Assembly: GCA_017993055.1 (NCBI GenBank)
Contig: JAGONM010000010.1
Location: 1-64,000 of the forward strand
Reading direction: 5' to 3'
Source: Armatimonadota bacterium
GTDB lineage: Bacteria; Armatimonadota; UBA5829; DTJY01
Length of the DNA stretch: 64,000 nt
The position numbers were made by a program, and so were the translations under genes. Of this stretch, positions 18,637 through 26,736 are shown piece after piece (position 1 is the first letter of the stretch; each line of letters opens with the position of its first letter). The notes under the pieces were generated by a model. That model ran no database searches. It was given only the letters and a program-made list of their open reading frames with translations, and was not told the origin of the DNA.

Positions 18637-18752
18637 TTCGTGATGAGTGATGAGTGACCGGTGATTGGTGACGGGTGACCCTGCCGTCATGCTGAGCTTG
18701 ACTCAGCATCCATCCGGAGGGCTCCGGATCCTGAATCTGGTTCAGGATGACG
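18637..18752. repeat. TGATGAGTG tract plus paired TGAACTTG-type palindromes
   Basis: 18637-18680 is a degenerate GTGATGAGTGA tract. 18685-18752 is a composite of two hairpins (GCTGAGCTTGACTCAGC and CCTGAATCTGGTTCAGG) bounded by GTCAT and ATGAC and separated by TCCGGA/TCCGGAT halves. The same composite recurs at 47.3 and 61.5 kb. No gene is seen here. Confidence 0.8.
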
Positions 18753-18835
18753 CGGCGTCGGGGGGCTCGCGGGTCCGGTCTCGGACACCGGATACTCATC
18801 ACGAATCACCGATCACTTCCCCAATGGAGGTCCGC

Positions 18836-20110
18836 TTGCGCGAGAACATCCGAGGGCTGCTCGGGAAATACCGGGCGCTGGTCGCCCTGAGCATCGTGGC
18901 GGGGATGGCGGAACTGGGCTACGGAATCGTGAACCAGTCGGCCATCCCTCCTTACGTCAGGGAACTGGGCCTGGCGCGGCACATAGGGATCATCTTCGCG
19001 ACGTTCCTCGTGGCCGAGACCCTGCTCAAGTCGCCGATGGGGAGCCTGGGCGACCGGATCGGCCGCAGGCCCCTGCTCGTCTCGGGCGCGCTGCTCTCCG
19101 CGTGCGTCTCGCTCGGGATAGTGGCGTTCCCGCGCCTCTGGTCTCTGCTCGCGCTGAGGGCGCTGGACGGCGTCGCGGCGGCGGCGGTCTGGCCGACGAT
19201 GGTGGCGGCGATGTGCGCGAGCGTCCCCGAGGGCAGACGGACGACGGCGATGAGCGCGCTGACGGTCATGTACATAGGCGGAGTCGCGCTCGGCCCGCTC
19301 ATCGGCGGCTACGCGAACGACGCGACCGACTCCCGGGCGACCTCGTTCTACCTGGTGAGCGGGATCTTCCTGCTGACGGCCGCGTGCGCGTACCTGCTGG
19401 TGCCCAGGCGGTTTCACGAGGAGCATCACCTTCCACCTTCCCCCTCCCTTCGAGGGGAGGCGGCGGCGGCGCCGGTACCCGAGCGGCCGTTCCGAATCGG
19501 AGACCTGCTCGTCGGCCTGAAGGCCCTGCCGGACATGATGCTGATGGCGTTCTGCGCGTTCTTCGCGATCGGCCTGCTGATGCCGATCATCAAGCTCTTC
19601 GCCATGGAGGAACTGCGCATGACCGAGACGCACTTCGGCGGCCTGATCCTTCCGATCGCGCTGGCGGTGGCGGGCGTGAGCCTCTTCTCGGGGCCGCTCA
19701 CCGACCGGTGGGGGAAGGCGCGCTCGGTGAAGCTCGGGATCTTCCTTACGGCGCTGGCGATGTGGACGATAACCGTGATCAGCCGCCCGCTACACTTCGC
19801 GATAGCGGGGGCCGTCCTCGGGATAGGGTTCGCGGTGGCGATGCCGGCGTGGTTGGCGATCGTCTCGGGGATGTCGGCTTCGAGGACGCGCGGCGCGGTC
19901 GTCGGGGCGCTCGGGACGGCGCAGGGCATCGGCGCGATCGCGGGCGCGGCGGTCGGATCGTACCTATACCGGTCCGTGCCGCTTCGGCTGGGCGGGGTGG
20001 TCTGGGGGGAGCGGTACGTGCCGTTCGTGGCGAGCGCGGTGATGCTCACGGTCGCGCTCGCGCTCTGCGTGCTCTTCGTCCGGGACGGCGACCGGCGGGG
20101 CGTGCACTAG
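18836..20110 (+). CDS. MFS transporter
   Basis: About 424 residues, twelve predicted membrane helices in two six-helix halves. The MFS motif A is present after helix 2 (GSLGDRIGRRPLLV) and in the second half (GPLTDRWGKARSVK). Start taken as TTG at 18836 because GGAGG sits exactly 5 nt upstream; an ATG four codons earlier lacks a ribosome site. The cytoplasmic loop between helices 6 and 7 contains PPSPSLRGE, encoded by a CCCTCCC-type palindrome (19435-19462) otherwise found between genes. Substrate unknown; secondary transport driven by proton or solute gradient is expected of the family. Confidence 0.85.
   Translation: MRENIRGLLGKYRALVALSIVAGMAELGYGIVNQSAIPPYVRELGLARHIGIIFATFLVAETLLKSPMGSLGDRIGRRPLLVSGALLSACVSLGIVAFPRLWSLLALRALDGVAAAAVWPTMVAAMCASVPEGRRTTAMSALTVMYIGGVALGPLIGGYANDATDSRATSFYLVSGIFLLTAACAYLLVPRRFHEEHHLPPSPSLRGEAAAAPVPERPFRIGDLLVGLKALPDMMLMAFCAFFAIGLLMPIIKLFAMEELRMTETHFGGLILPIALAVAGVSLFSGPLTDRWGKARSVKLGIFLTALAMWTITVISRPLHFAIAGAVLGIGFAVAMPAWLAIVSGMSASRTRGAVVGALGTAQGIGAIAGAAVGSYLYRSVPLRLGGVVWGERYVPFVASAVMLTVALALCVLFVRDGDRRGVH
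19435..19462. repeat. CCCTCCC palindrome inside the MFS coding sequence
   Basis: TTCCCCCTCCCTTCGAGGGG matches the arms of the GC-rich repeat family at 26.6 and 56.0-56.6 kb. It is in frame and encodes PPSPSLRG in the loop between the two halves of the transporter, a tolerant site. Confidence 0.6.
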
Positions 20111-20141
20111 GGATGCCTGATGCCGGATGCCCGCACCGTCA

Positions 20142-20254
20142 GCCCTGAGCGACCCTGGTGAATGACAGGATCGTATCGAAGGGCGTTCATGCCGCACGAG
20201 GCCGTCCTTCTCCTGAATCAAGTTCAGGACCGCGCCGGAGCGCGCACTCAGGAC
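20142..20254. repeat. TATCGAAGG pair with a nested TGAATCAAGTTCA palindrome
   Basis: Module 20142-20184 matches 14606-14648 closely. Module 20204-20254 matches 14533-14569, but the bases between GTCCTTC and CGCGCCGGAG are replaced by the palindrome CCTGAATCAAGTTCAGG (20212-20228), a member of a different repeat family. It lies between convergent genes. Confidence 0.8.
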
Positions 20255-20286
20255 TGGACGGTGTGCTCTCCCGTCTCCACGTCTAC

Positions 20287-21261
20287 CTAATGCGGTATCG
20301 GCGCCGTCGTGTGCATCGCGACGATCATGATCGCAACGTAGCACGCGACGAGCACCGCCCCGTGCCACTTCACGATGCGCCCCCTCGCCAGCATCCCCGA
20401 CACCAGCACCGTCATGAAGGTCATTATCAGGAACATCGGCGACATCAGCCCGTGGATGCTGCCGTGCTCCTTCGCCCAACCGACGAACGGGATGATCGCC
20501 AGGAGCAGGCTGTTGTGGTTCACCTTCGAGCCGATGAAGTTGCATATCGAGAGCTGGGCGAGCGCGCCGTTCCTCAAGACGGTGATGTACGCGGTCATCT
20601 TCTCCGGCATCTCCGAGGCGATCGGGCCGAGGACGATCGCGATGACGACCGGGCTCACCCCCATGGCCTTCGCGATGCCGATCATCGAGTCCACGAACGG
20701 CTCGGAGACGATGAAGATCGCCGCGCCGCCGATGATTATCTGCACCAGCGCCGTGTAGAGCCTGCGTTTCGGCACGTGCTCCAGGTCCTCCTCGTACTTG
20801 CCGGACATCCGCACCACCATCACGACGTAGGTCAGGAACACCGCGGCGAGGAGAATGCCTTCGAGCAGGCTCAGGGAGTGGTCGTTCCAGACGAAGAGCA
20901 GTGCGACCAGGGCGGTGATCAGCAGGAAGGCGGCGTCTATCCGGGTGGCCTTGGTCAGGCGGATCTCCTTCACGGGGTGGCGGCTGAGCTTCGATGTGGC
21001 GATGAGGATGACCAGCCCGTATCCGAGGGTCACGAGGAGCGTGCAGGAGCCGATCGCGGAGCCGATCGCCATGTCGTAGCGGCTCTTGACCGCCGCCCAG
21101 TAGACGAACGTATACTCCGGCAGTGTCGTCAGCAGGCCGAGGATCAGGCTCCCGGCGACGGTGGTGCCCCACTTCTCGGCCAGCACCTCGGCGCCGTGGC
21201 TCAGGAGGTACGAGGCGATCACTATCACGACCAGCAGGCCGGAAAACTCGACGAATGCCAT
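20287..21261 (-). CDS. CaCA superfamily cation exchanger, probable Mn2+/Ca2+ exporter
   Basis: 324 residues, about ten membrane helices in two homologous halves. The two alpha-repeat signatures of Ca2+:cation antiporters are visible: GTTVAGSLILGLLTTLPEYT (about 32-51) and VIAIVLGPIASEMPEKM (about 205-221), with the acidic residues that bind the cation. A cytoplasmic loop lies between the halves (SGKYEEDLEHVPKRR). The mRNA leader is a clear yybP-ykoY Mn2+ riboswitch with a terminator, so Mn2+ (alone or with Ca2+) is the likely exported ion; this is inference from regulation. Convergent with the MFS gene. ATG at 21261; ribosome site (GGGGGCG) is weak and 24 nt downstream of the terminator U-tract. 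Confidence 0.87.
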   Translation of the reverse strand: MAFVEFSGLLVVIVIASYLLSHGAEVLAEKWGTTVAGSLILGLLTTLPEYTFVYWAAVKSRYDMAIGSAIGSCTLLVTLGYGLVILIATSKLSRHPVKEIRLTKATRIDAAFLLITALVALLFVWNDHSLSLLEGILLAAVFLTYVVMVVRMSGKYEEDLEHVPKRRLYTALVQIIIGGAAIFIVSEPFVDSMIGIAKAMGVSPVVIAIVLGPIASEMPEKMTAYITVLRNGALAQLSICNFIGSKVNHNSLLLAIIPFVGWAKEHGSIHGLMSPMFLIMTFMTVLVSGMLARGRIVKWHGAVLVACYVAIMIVAMHTTAPIPH

Positions 21262-21284
21262 GGTTTCAGCGCCCCCGTTTCATC

Positions 21285-21334
21285 AAAAAAGACCCTTGGC
21301 TTGCGCATCGAAATCGGTGATGCGGCCAAAGGTC
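21285..21334 (-). terminator. Intrinsic terminator forming the riboswitch expression platform
   Basis: On the minus strand GACCTTTGGC (21334-21325) pairs with GCCAAGGGTC (21300-21291), ten pairs with one G-U, followed by TTTTTT (21290-21285). The 5' arm contains the CCTTTG that closes helix P1 of the riboswitch, so aptamer and terminator are mutually exclusive: ligand binding should permit read-through. Confidence 0.9.
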
Positions 21335-21437
21335 TTGCATTGCATCTCGACTTGCGAGCTGCAGGAGGGACCAGCCCTATCGGGCATGATGTTGACCCCG
21401 TCCGCACCGCCGGTCGGCGGCGTGCTACTCCCCTTTG
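21327..21437 (-). promoter_or_regulatory. yybP-ykoY (Mn2+-sensing) riboswitch
   Basis: The minus-strand leader carries the hallmark conserved parts in order: CAAAGGGGAGTAGC at the 5' side, a variable GC hairpin, GGTCAACATCATGCCC and GGGCTGGTCCC, and GCAAGACCTTTG at the 3' side. P1 is CAAAGG (21437-21432) with CCTTTG (21332-21327). Known members (for example L. lactis yybP-ykoY) bind Mn2+ and turn genes on. The downstream gene is a CaCA exchanger, consistent with Mn2+ efflux. Confidence 0.92.
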
Positions 21438-21464
21438 TGCGGGATGTCCGTAACGAGGTATACT
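21435..21464 (+). promoter_or_regulatory. Promoter for the zinc-ribbon membrane protein
   Basis: TTGTGC (21435-21440), 18 bp, TATACT (21459-21464), leading to the ATG at 21524 with a leader of about 50 nt. Its -10 overlaps that of the opposite-strand promoter. Confidence 0.6.
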
Positions 21465-21490
21465 TTAGCGATTCGGGTCGAGATTGTCAA
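21462..21490 (-). promoter_or_regulatory. Promoter for the riboswitch-controlled exchanger
   Basis: Minus strand TTGACA (21490-21485), 17 bp, TAAAGT (21467-21462). Transcription would start near 21455, just upstream of the riboswitch 5' end, which supports the call. Confidence 0.7.
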
Positions 21491-21523
21491 ATGGCAGGAT
21501 TTGCCGGATTTCAGGGAGGGCAC

Positions 21524-22141
21524 ATGGCTTACTGCAAGTGGTGCGGGATGGAGAGCAAGACCGACCGGAAATGCGAGTGGTGCGGCAGGGATCTCGTGGC
21601 GGCCCCGGCGGCGGCGGGGCCTCCTCCGGCGCGGGACCACGTCGCGGAGTTCGAGGACGAGAACAGGGGGCTCCGTACGGCCTTCTACATCAGCAGCGCC
21701 GGCATCCTGATCCTTTCCGTCGTGCTGACCGGGTGGAGGTTCCTTCTTCTGCCGTGGATCGCGGTGGGCGCGCTCTTCGTGACCGGGATGCTCCTGGGCG
21801 CGCTGCGGATACTCCCGGCGATAGAGGACGAGTGGCACGAGTTCGTCATTCCCCTGGTGCTGGTGCTGGTCGCGGGGCCGGAACTCGTCTTCGTTGGCTA
21901 TCTGATCTACGGACTGGTGACGAGGGAGATGGACCTGACGGTGATATGGCTGCTCGCCAGCTACTTCGGCATGCTTCTGCTGATCGAGATCATGGCGTTG
22001 GTGCTGATAGCCGCCGGCATCGGCCCCGAGCGGCTTCCCATGATGTTCATGTTCCAGATCCGCGCGGCGGCGGTTCTGGGCATGGTCGCCATCATCTTCG
22101 GGTGGGGCGCGAGCGGCCTGTTCCGCCGGATGGACCGGTAG
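21524..22141 (+). CDS. Zinc-ribbon membrane protein, function unknown
   Basis: 205 residues from the ATG at 21524, preceded by GGGAGGG. An N-terminal four-cysteine ribbon (CKWCG ... CEWCG, residues 4-20) is followed by a Pro/Ala-rich linker and five or so membrane helices (for example IPLVLVLVAGPELVFVGYLI). The ribbon faces the cytoplasm if the usual topology holds. Such DUF-type zinc-ribbon membrane proteins are widespread and without assigned function. Divergent from the cation exchanger, with overlapping promoters. Not recognised beyond this. Confidence 0.75.
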   Translation: MAYCKWCGMESKTDRKCEWCGRDLVAAPAAAGPPPARDHVAEFEDENRGLRTAFYISSAGILILSVVLTGWRFLLLPWIAVGALFVTGMLLGALRILPAIEDEWHEFVIPLVLVLVAGPELVFVGYLIYGLVTREMDLTVIWLLASYFGMLLLIEIMALVLIAAGIGPERLPMMFMFQIRAAAVLGMVAIIFGWGASGLFRRMDR

Positions 22142-22281
22142 GCGAGGGCGGGTCGCGGCGAAGGGGCTGCTCGGGGGCCTGGGCCGAATAGAGCCGGGAG
22201 CTCGGCTGATCTGTCACGCGCTTGCGGCCGGGCATCCCTCTGCTTCTTTTCGCATCCGCCTGATCGCTGTGGCTCAGGCCC

Positions 22282-22322
22282 CCGAAAGCGAAGGTGATTG
22301 CCGCCTGTATGACCGCTTTCGG
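22282..22322. other. Inverted repeat in the spacer before murJ
   Basis: Perfect 9-bp arms CCGAAAGCG (22282-22290) and CGCTTTCGG (22314-22322) with a 23-nt loop. There is no T-run, so a terminator for the preceding gene is only possible. The remainder of 22142-22362 shows nothing I can name. Confidence 0.4.
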
Positions 22323-22362
22323 CCCGGAGTTGTTCCATCCCCGGCGTGACCTTCCCCTCTCA

Positions 22363-22391
22363 TTGACACCGCCGCCCCTCGAACCTATACT
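22363..22391 (+). promoter_or_regulatory. Promoter of murJ, leaderless
   Basis: Perfect TTGACA (22363-22368), 17 bp, TATACT (22386-22391). The ATG begins at 22402, so the expected transcription start (about 22398) leaves only about 4 nt of leader and no room for a ribosome-binding site. Confidence 0.8.
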
Positions 22392-22401
22392 TAGACGCGT
22401 C

Positions 22402-24003
22402 ATGTCCAGCACCACCAAGACGGTAACGAAGGCCGCCGGGATCATGATGGCGGCCATACTCGCGAGCCGCCTGCTCGGCCTCGTCCGGGAGATGGTCATC
22501 GCGAGCAAGTTCGGCGCGGGCGGCCAGGTAGACGCATACGCCGTCGCCTTCCAGCTTCCGGACCTCCTCTACTTCCTTCTTTCGAGCGGCGCACTGAGCG
22601 CGGCGTTCATCCCCGTCTTCACCGAGTACCTGACGAAGGGCGAGGAGAAGGAGGCCTGGAGGGTCTTCAGCATCGTCGGCACGTTCATCTTCACCGTGCT
22701 GACGGGGCTCATCATCCTCTGCGAGGTGCTCGCGCCGGTGCTCGTGCCGCTCGTAGCTCCCGGGTTCGCCGACAAGCACAGGGACCTGCTCCCGCTGGCG
22801 GTCCACCTGACGAGGGTCGTCCTGCCCGCCCAGCTCTTCTTCCTGATCGGCGGGCTGGTGATGGCGACGCTCTACTCGCGCCAGCACTTCCTCTCGCCCG
22901 CGGTCGGCCCGGTCATCTACAACATCGGCATCATCTGCGGCGGCCTGCTCCTTGCCGGGACGATCGGTATCGCCGGGCTGACGTGGGGCGCGCTGGTCGG
23001 GTCGTTCGTCGGCAACTTCCTGCTTCAGGTGGTGGTCGCCCGGAGGTTCGGCGCGACGTACCGCCCGAGCCTGAACCTGAGGCACCCGGGTGTGGTCAAG
23101 GTCGGGAAGCTCGCCCTGCCGGTGATGCTGGGGCTCTCCCTGCCGTACGTGGACGTGATCGTGAACCGGGCGTTCGGATCCCTGCTCAACGAGGGGGCGG
23201 TCGCGGCGCTGAACTACGCGAACCGGCTGATGCAGATGCCGCTGGGGGTGTTCGCGCAGGCGTCGGCGGTGGCGCTCTTCCCCACGCTCGCGGCGCACGC
23301 GGCGAGGAAAGAGATGCCGGAACTCCGGTCGAGCATCAACTTCGGGCTGAGAGGCATACTGCTCCTGACGGTCCCGTCGTCGGTGCTGATGATCGTGCTC
23401 TCGACGCCGATCGTGCGGATGCTCTTCCAGGGCGGGCAGTTCATGCCGGAGGACGCGCCTCGCGTGGGGTACGCGCTGATCTTCTACTCTCTTGGGCTCG
23501 CGGCATGGGCGGGCCAGGCGGTCATCTCGCGGGGGTTCTACGCCCTCCAGGAGTCGCTGACGCCGGTGATAAGCGGCACGGCGGTGACGTTCGTCTTCAT
23601 CCCGCTGAACTGGCTGCTCATGAAGCCGCTCGGGCACGGCGGGCTCGCACTGGCGACCTCGATCGCGGTGACGCTCCACCTTCTGGTCATGCTGGAGATC
23701 CTCCGCCGGCGGCTGGGCGGGCTGAACGGCGGGCTGATACTGAAGTCGTTCGGGAAGGTCCTGCTCGCGTCGGCGGGCTCCGGTGCGGCGGCGTGGGGGG
23801 CGATCGCCCTGATCGGGCGGCAGGTGGACGTGGTGACCCGGGGCGGCGCGGGGATCGGGGTGCTCTTCGCGGGAGGCGTGGGCGTCGGGGTCTATGCCGG
23901 GCTGATCGCGCTGCTCAAGGTTGACGAGGCCGACCAGGTCTGGGGCCAGATCACGCGCCGCTTCCGGAGGAAGAAGGCGGACGCGGGGACCGGTGAAGAG
24001 TGA
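22402..24003 (+). CDS. murJ: Lipid II flippase MurJ
   Basis: 533 residues with about 14 membrane helices, MATE/MVF fold. The N-terminus TKTVTKAAGIMMAAILASRL followed by LGLVREMVIASKFGAG is the MurJ/MviN signature; AYAVAFQLPDLLYFLLSSGA and GVFAQASAVALFPTLA are also typical. It flips undecaprenyl-linked lipid II across the inner membrane for wall synthesis. Start chosen on the family N-terminus and on the promoter ending 10 bp upstream; no Shine-Dalgarno site is present, so translation is probably leaderless. Monocistronic: its own promoter lies upstream and a hairpin at 24031 downstream. A lysine/arginine-rich C-terminal tail (RRFRRKKADAG) follows the last helix. Confidence 0.93.
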   Translation: MSSTTKTVTKAAGIMMAAILASRLLGLVREMVIASKFGAGGQVDAYAVAFQLPDLLYFLLSSGALSAAFIPVFTEYLTKGEEKEAWRVFSIVGTFIFTVLTGLIILCEVLAPVLVPLVAPGFADKHRDLLPLAVHLTRVVLPAQLFFLIGGLVMATLYSRQHFLSPAVGPVIYNIGIICGGLLLAGTIGIAGLTWGALVGSFVGNFLLQVVVARRFGATYRPSLNLRHPGVVKVGKLALPVMLGLSLPYVDVIVNRAFGSLLNEGAVAALNYANRLMQMPLGVFAQASAVALFPTLAAHAARKEMPELRSSINFGLRGILLLTVPSSVLMIVLSTPIVRMLFQGGQFMPEDAPRVGYALIFYSLGLAAWAGQAVISRGFYALQESLTPVISGTAVTFVFIPLNWLLMKPLGHGGLALATSIAVTLHLLVMLEILRRRLGGLNGGLILKSFGKVLLASAGSGAAAWGAIALIGRQVDVVTRGGAGIGVLFAGGVGVGVYAGLIALLKVDEADQVWGQITRRFRRKKADAGTGEE

Positions 24004-24030
24004 TTAGCGATGGTTGACGGGTACGCGTTC

Positions 24031-24053
24031 GGGCCGGAGTTGCACTCCGGCCC
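24031..24053 (+). terminator. Hairpin terminator after murJ
   Basis: GGGCCGGAG-TTGCA-CTCCGGCCC, nine perfect pairs and a 5-nt loop, 28 bp after the stop. The hairpin after hcp (49783-49805) has the same design, GGGCAGGAG-TTGTA-CTCCTGCCC. The T-tract is weak. Confidence 0.6.
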
Positions 24054-24084
24054 GATTGCTTGCCGCTCCAGTTGCATCTGAGAC

Positions 24085-24114
24085 GTCATCCTGAACTTGA
24101 TTCAGGATCCATCC
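24085..24114. repeat. TGAACTTGATTCA palindrome element
   Basis: GTCATCCTGAACTTGATTCA continues into GGATCCATCC: a single copy of the family whose paired forms occur at 18.7, 47.3 and 61.5 kb. It sits between murJ and the VIT/VWA gene. Confidence 0.8.
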
Positions 24115-24203
24115 GGCGTCATGTGCGCCGGTCGGGCGCTCCAGACCCGCCGTGTCGAGCCACGGCCCGAAAAGGCGGTATCAAGCCCTAGCACTCCATG
24201 CGC

Positions 24204-26543
24204 CTACGCCCCGAGCAGCCCGCGCAGCTTGCCCGCCGCAAGCAGAAGCCCCAGGCCGGCCGCGCCGACCGTCGCCTCCAGGGGATTCCGTGAGGGCAGC
24301 GCGCCCGACGAGGGGTTCCCGCCCACGATCAGGCGCACCTCCGCGTCGGTGAGGTCCTCCCTGCCCTGATCGCCGATCTCGACCGCCTGGTTGTTCACGA
24401 AGACCCGCACGTTCCCGAGAGACTGGTACCGCGCCAGGTCCGGGCTCGCCGCCAGCAGCTTGAAGTGCGCGTTGCTGAACTGCTTGATCTGGACCGCCTT
24501 CAGCCCGGGGTCCGCCGCGAGGTTGTCCACCCACTGGACGCCGCGCTGATAGAACGTCCGCGTGCCGATGTTCTGCACGCGGGAGACGTTGACGGCCCCG
24601 CCCGATGCGCCGTAGTATCCGCGGACATTCCCCATCCGCTCGTCCGCACTCACGGCCCCGGGATTCGCCCAGACCTGGTTCTGGTTCCTGAGCGAACCGG
24701 AGTTGATGCTCTGAGAGACGCCCCACGAGCCGGACTCCGCCTTTCGAGCGCTGCCGATCGCTTCTTCACTTCTCCTGAACGCATCCTCCATTGCGATCTG
24801 AGGCTCGTCCACGAAGTACGAGGTGAACTCGGTCGGGATGCCCCACTCCTTCGAGAGCCGGACGATCTCCTGGATCAGCTCGTCGTTCCGATGCAGGCGC
24901 ACCTGGTCGAGCAGGTATCCGATCTTCCGCGCGGCCCATATCTGCGGGATGAAGTCGCGCTCCGTATCTTTCTCCGGCAGGTTGACCCTGGCGGTCCATG
25001 TTTTGAGGCCGTCCGCCGTCTTGCCCGTCAGCTTGATGAATGCCGTGCCGGACGCGTTGTATCGGCCGAGGACGATGAGCTGCGATCCGTTGAACAGCGC
25101 CGGTATCGGATTGCCGGGGAGCATGTCATACGCGGCAACCTCGCCCGAGGCGGTCTTCGCCGTGATCTCGATGTCGGTCAACGCGGGCTGGCTGATCCCG
25201 GCGAAGAACGTGGAGACCGACGCCTCGATGTTCTCGTTCGGGAGCACGTAGGACGACTTCCCGCCGCTCTGCTCCCCCAGCAGGTCGAGGAGATGCGCGT
25301 TCACATCGTACCCGACTCCGAAGCCGAATACCCTGGCCTTCGAGCCGTTGACCTCCTTGGCATTGCCGAGGATCTTCTCGATATTCTGCTCTCCAACCGT
25401 CGGCAGTCCGTCGGTGAGGAACACGACGTAGTTCTGCGTCTGCCCGTACTGACGGAATTGCGCGAACGCCGCCCTGAGCGCGTCGTTGATGTTAGTGCCT
25501 CCGGTGGCGTCTATCCGGTCAACCGTGTCGAGCGCCTTCCTCAGCCGTTCCTTGGTCGGCTTCTCGAGTTCGGCGAAGAGCGTCTCCTGCGATTCGTTGA
25601 AGGAGATCACGTTGAACTGATCCTCCGGCTTGAGCGAGTTCAGGCAATACTTGAGCGCGGCCTTCGCCTGATCTATCTTGTCGCCGGCCATGCTACCGGT
25701 CCGGTCGAGCACGAAGACGACGTTCTTCGGGATGACCTTGCTCTCGGTGATCTTCGGGCTGGCGAGCAGCATGAAGTAGCCCTGCTTCCCGTTCTCGCGG
25801 AATGTGAGCACGTCAACCGCCATCTCGCCCGCGGCCTGACTGTAGTAGAGCACGAGGTCGGTATCCGGCTTGACGTTCTTCGCGGTCCAGTTGACGATCG
25901 CCTCCTTCGGCACGGTCTGCTCGACCTTGACGATGTGCGACGGCGAGTAGATGTTGCTGATCGGCGTCGCGGACTTCAGGCGGATGGTGACCCGCACGTC
26001 GTCGAGCGGCCTGGCGGAGAACTTCTCGGTGCTCAGAGGGTAGACGTACCGGCAGATGCTCCCGGTCTTCGGGATGACCTCGGTGTACTCGAGCCGGATG
26101 CGCGTGTCTCCGTTCGGCGGGATCGGGAAGACCCTCGCGCGGAAGGTGTTCCGGTCCATGTACTCGAGCAGCGCGGGGTCCTTCCTCTGCCGCACGATGG
26201 ACTCGTAGAGCCGGCGCGCCTCATCGCGGTCGAGGATCTTGCCCTCGTGCTCCTTCTCGCCGACGAACATCGAGAACTTGTGGATCGCGGCGCCTTTGGG
26301 TAGCGGGAAGATGTACGTCCCCTCCTCCTGGCGGCCGGTCTCGTTGTGGAAGACCTGGTCCACCTTGGTGGTGGCGGCCTGTCCGTCGATGAAGATGTCC
26401 ACGTGGTGGTACTTTACGGAGAAGACGTTCACCGTCGGCTGGTGGACGGGCACCATGAAGCCGTCCGCGAGCGCGGGAACGCTCATCGCGCAGAGGGCGG
26501 CGAGGATGATGCCTGTGCTGAGAAATCGTGTTTGTCTGTTCAT
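24204..26543 (-). CDS. VIT and von Willebrand type A domain protein, membrane-anchored
   Basis: 779 residues. Signal peptide 1-26; VIT domain about 33-160 (VDQVFHNETGRQEEGTYIFP, ARRLYESIVRQRKDPALLEY); VWA domain about 283-445 with MIDAS DRTGSM, TGGTNIN and LTDGLPTVGE; a long C-terminal region; and a last hydrophobic helix (GAAGLGLLLAAGKL) with a short basic tail. The layout matches inter-alpha-trypsin-inhibitor-heavy-chain-like bacterial proteins. The MIDAS has Thr in place of the usual first Ser, still able to bind metal. Role is probably adhesion or assembly at the cell surface (inference). AGGAGG precedes the ATG at 26543. Divergent from the pectate-lyase-fold gene. Confidence 0.87.
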   Translation of the reverse strand: MNRQTRFLSTGIILAALCAMSVPALADGFMVPVHQPTVNVFSVKYHHVDIFIDGQAATTKVDQVFHNETGRQEEGTYIFPLPKGAAIHKFSMFVGEKEHEGKILDRDEARRLYESIVRQRKDPALLEYMDRNTFRARVFPIPPNGDTRIRLEYTEVIPKTGSICRYVYPLSTEKFSARPLDDVRVTIRLKSATPISNIYSPSHIVKVEQTVPKEAIVNWTAKNVKPDTDLVLYYSQAAGEMAVDVLTFRENGKQGYFMLLASPKITESKVIPKNVVFVLDRTGSMAGDKIDQAKAALKYCLNSLKPEDQFNVISFNESQETLFAELEKPTKERLRKALDTVDRIDATGGTNINDALRAAFAQFRQYGQTQNYVVFLTDGLPTVGEQNIEKILGNAKEVNGSKARVFGFGVGYDVNAHLLDLLGEQSGGKSSYVLPNENIEASVSTFFAGISQPALTDIEITAKTASGEVAAYDMLPGNPIPALFNGSQLIVLGRYNASGTAFIKLTGKTADGLKTWTARVNLPEKDTERDFIPQIWAARKIGYLLDQVRLHRNDELIQEIVRLSKEWGIPTEFTSYFVDEPQIAMEDAFRRSEEAIGSARKAESGSWGVSQSINSGSLRNQNQVWANPGAVSADERMGNVRGYYGASGGAVNVSRVQNIGTRTFYQRGVQWVDNLAADPGLKAVQIKQFSNAHFKLLAASPDLARYQSLGNVRVFVNNQAVEIGDQGREDLTDAEVRLIVGGNPSSGALPSRNPLEATVGAAGLGLLLAAGKLRGLLGA

Positions 26544-26626
26544 GGAAATCGCCTCCTGAGAGTCCGGATTGGCTTTCTACCCTCTTTAGACACCCGCCCG
26601 GCGCGGAACCTTCACTATCCGTGTCC

Positions 26627-26712
26627 CACCCCCCTCCCCAACCCTCCCCCTCTGAGGGGGGAGGGAGCGCCTATTCCCCCTCCCCTGAGAGGGAGGGGGT
26701 CAGGGGGAGGGA
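26627..26712. repeat. GC-rich CCCTCCCC palindrome cluster
   Basis: Two neighbouring palindromes (CCCTCCCCCTCTGAGGGGGG and CCCCTCCCCTGAGAGGGAGG) in the divergent spacer. The same family flanks the DUF559 gene at 56 kb. Confidence 0.85.
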
Positions 26713-26736
26713 CGCACGTATCGGGCCGAACCACCC

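Noticed and set aside
22142-22362. 4.5S or 6S RNA gene in the spacer before murJ
   Set aside because: A stretch (GGGGCCTGGGCC) recalls the SRP RNA, but the GGAAG/AGCA conserved loops are missing and no terminator follows.
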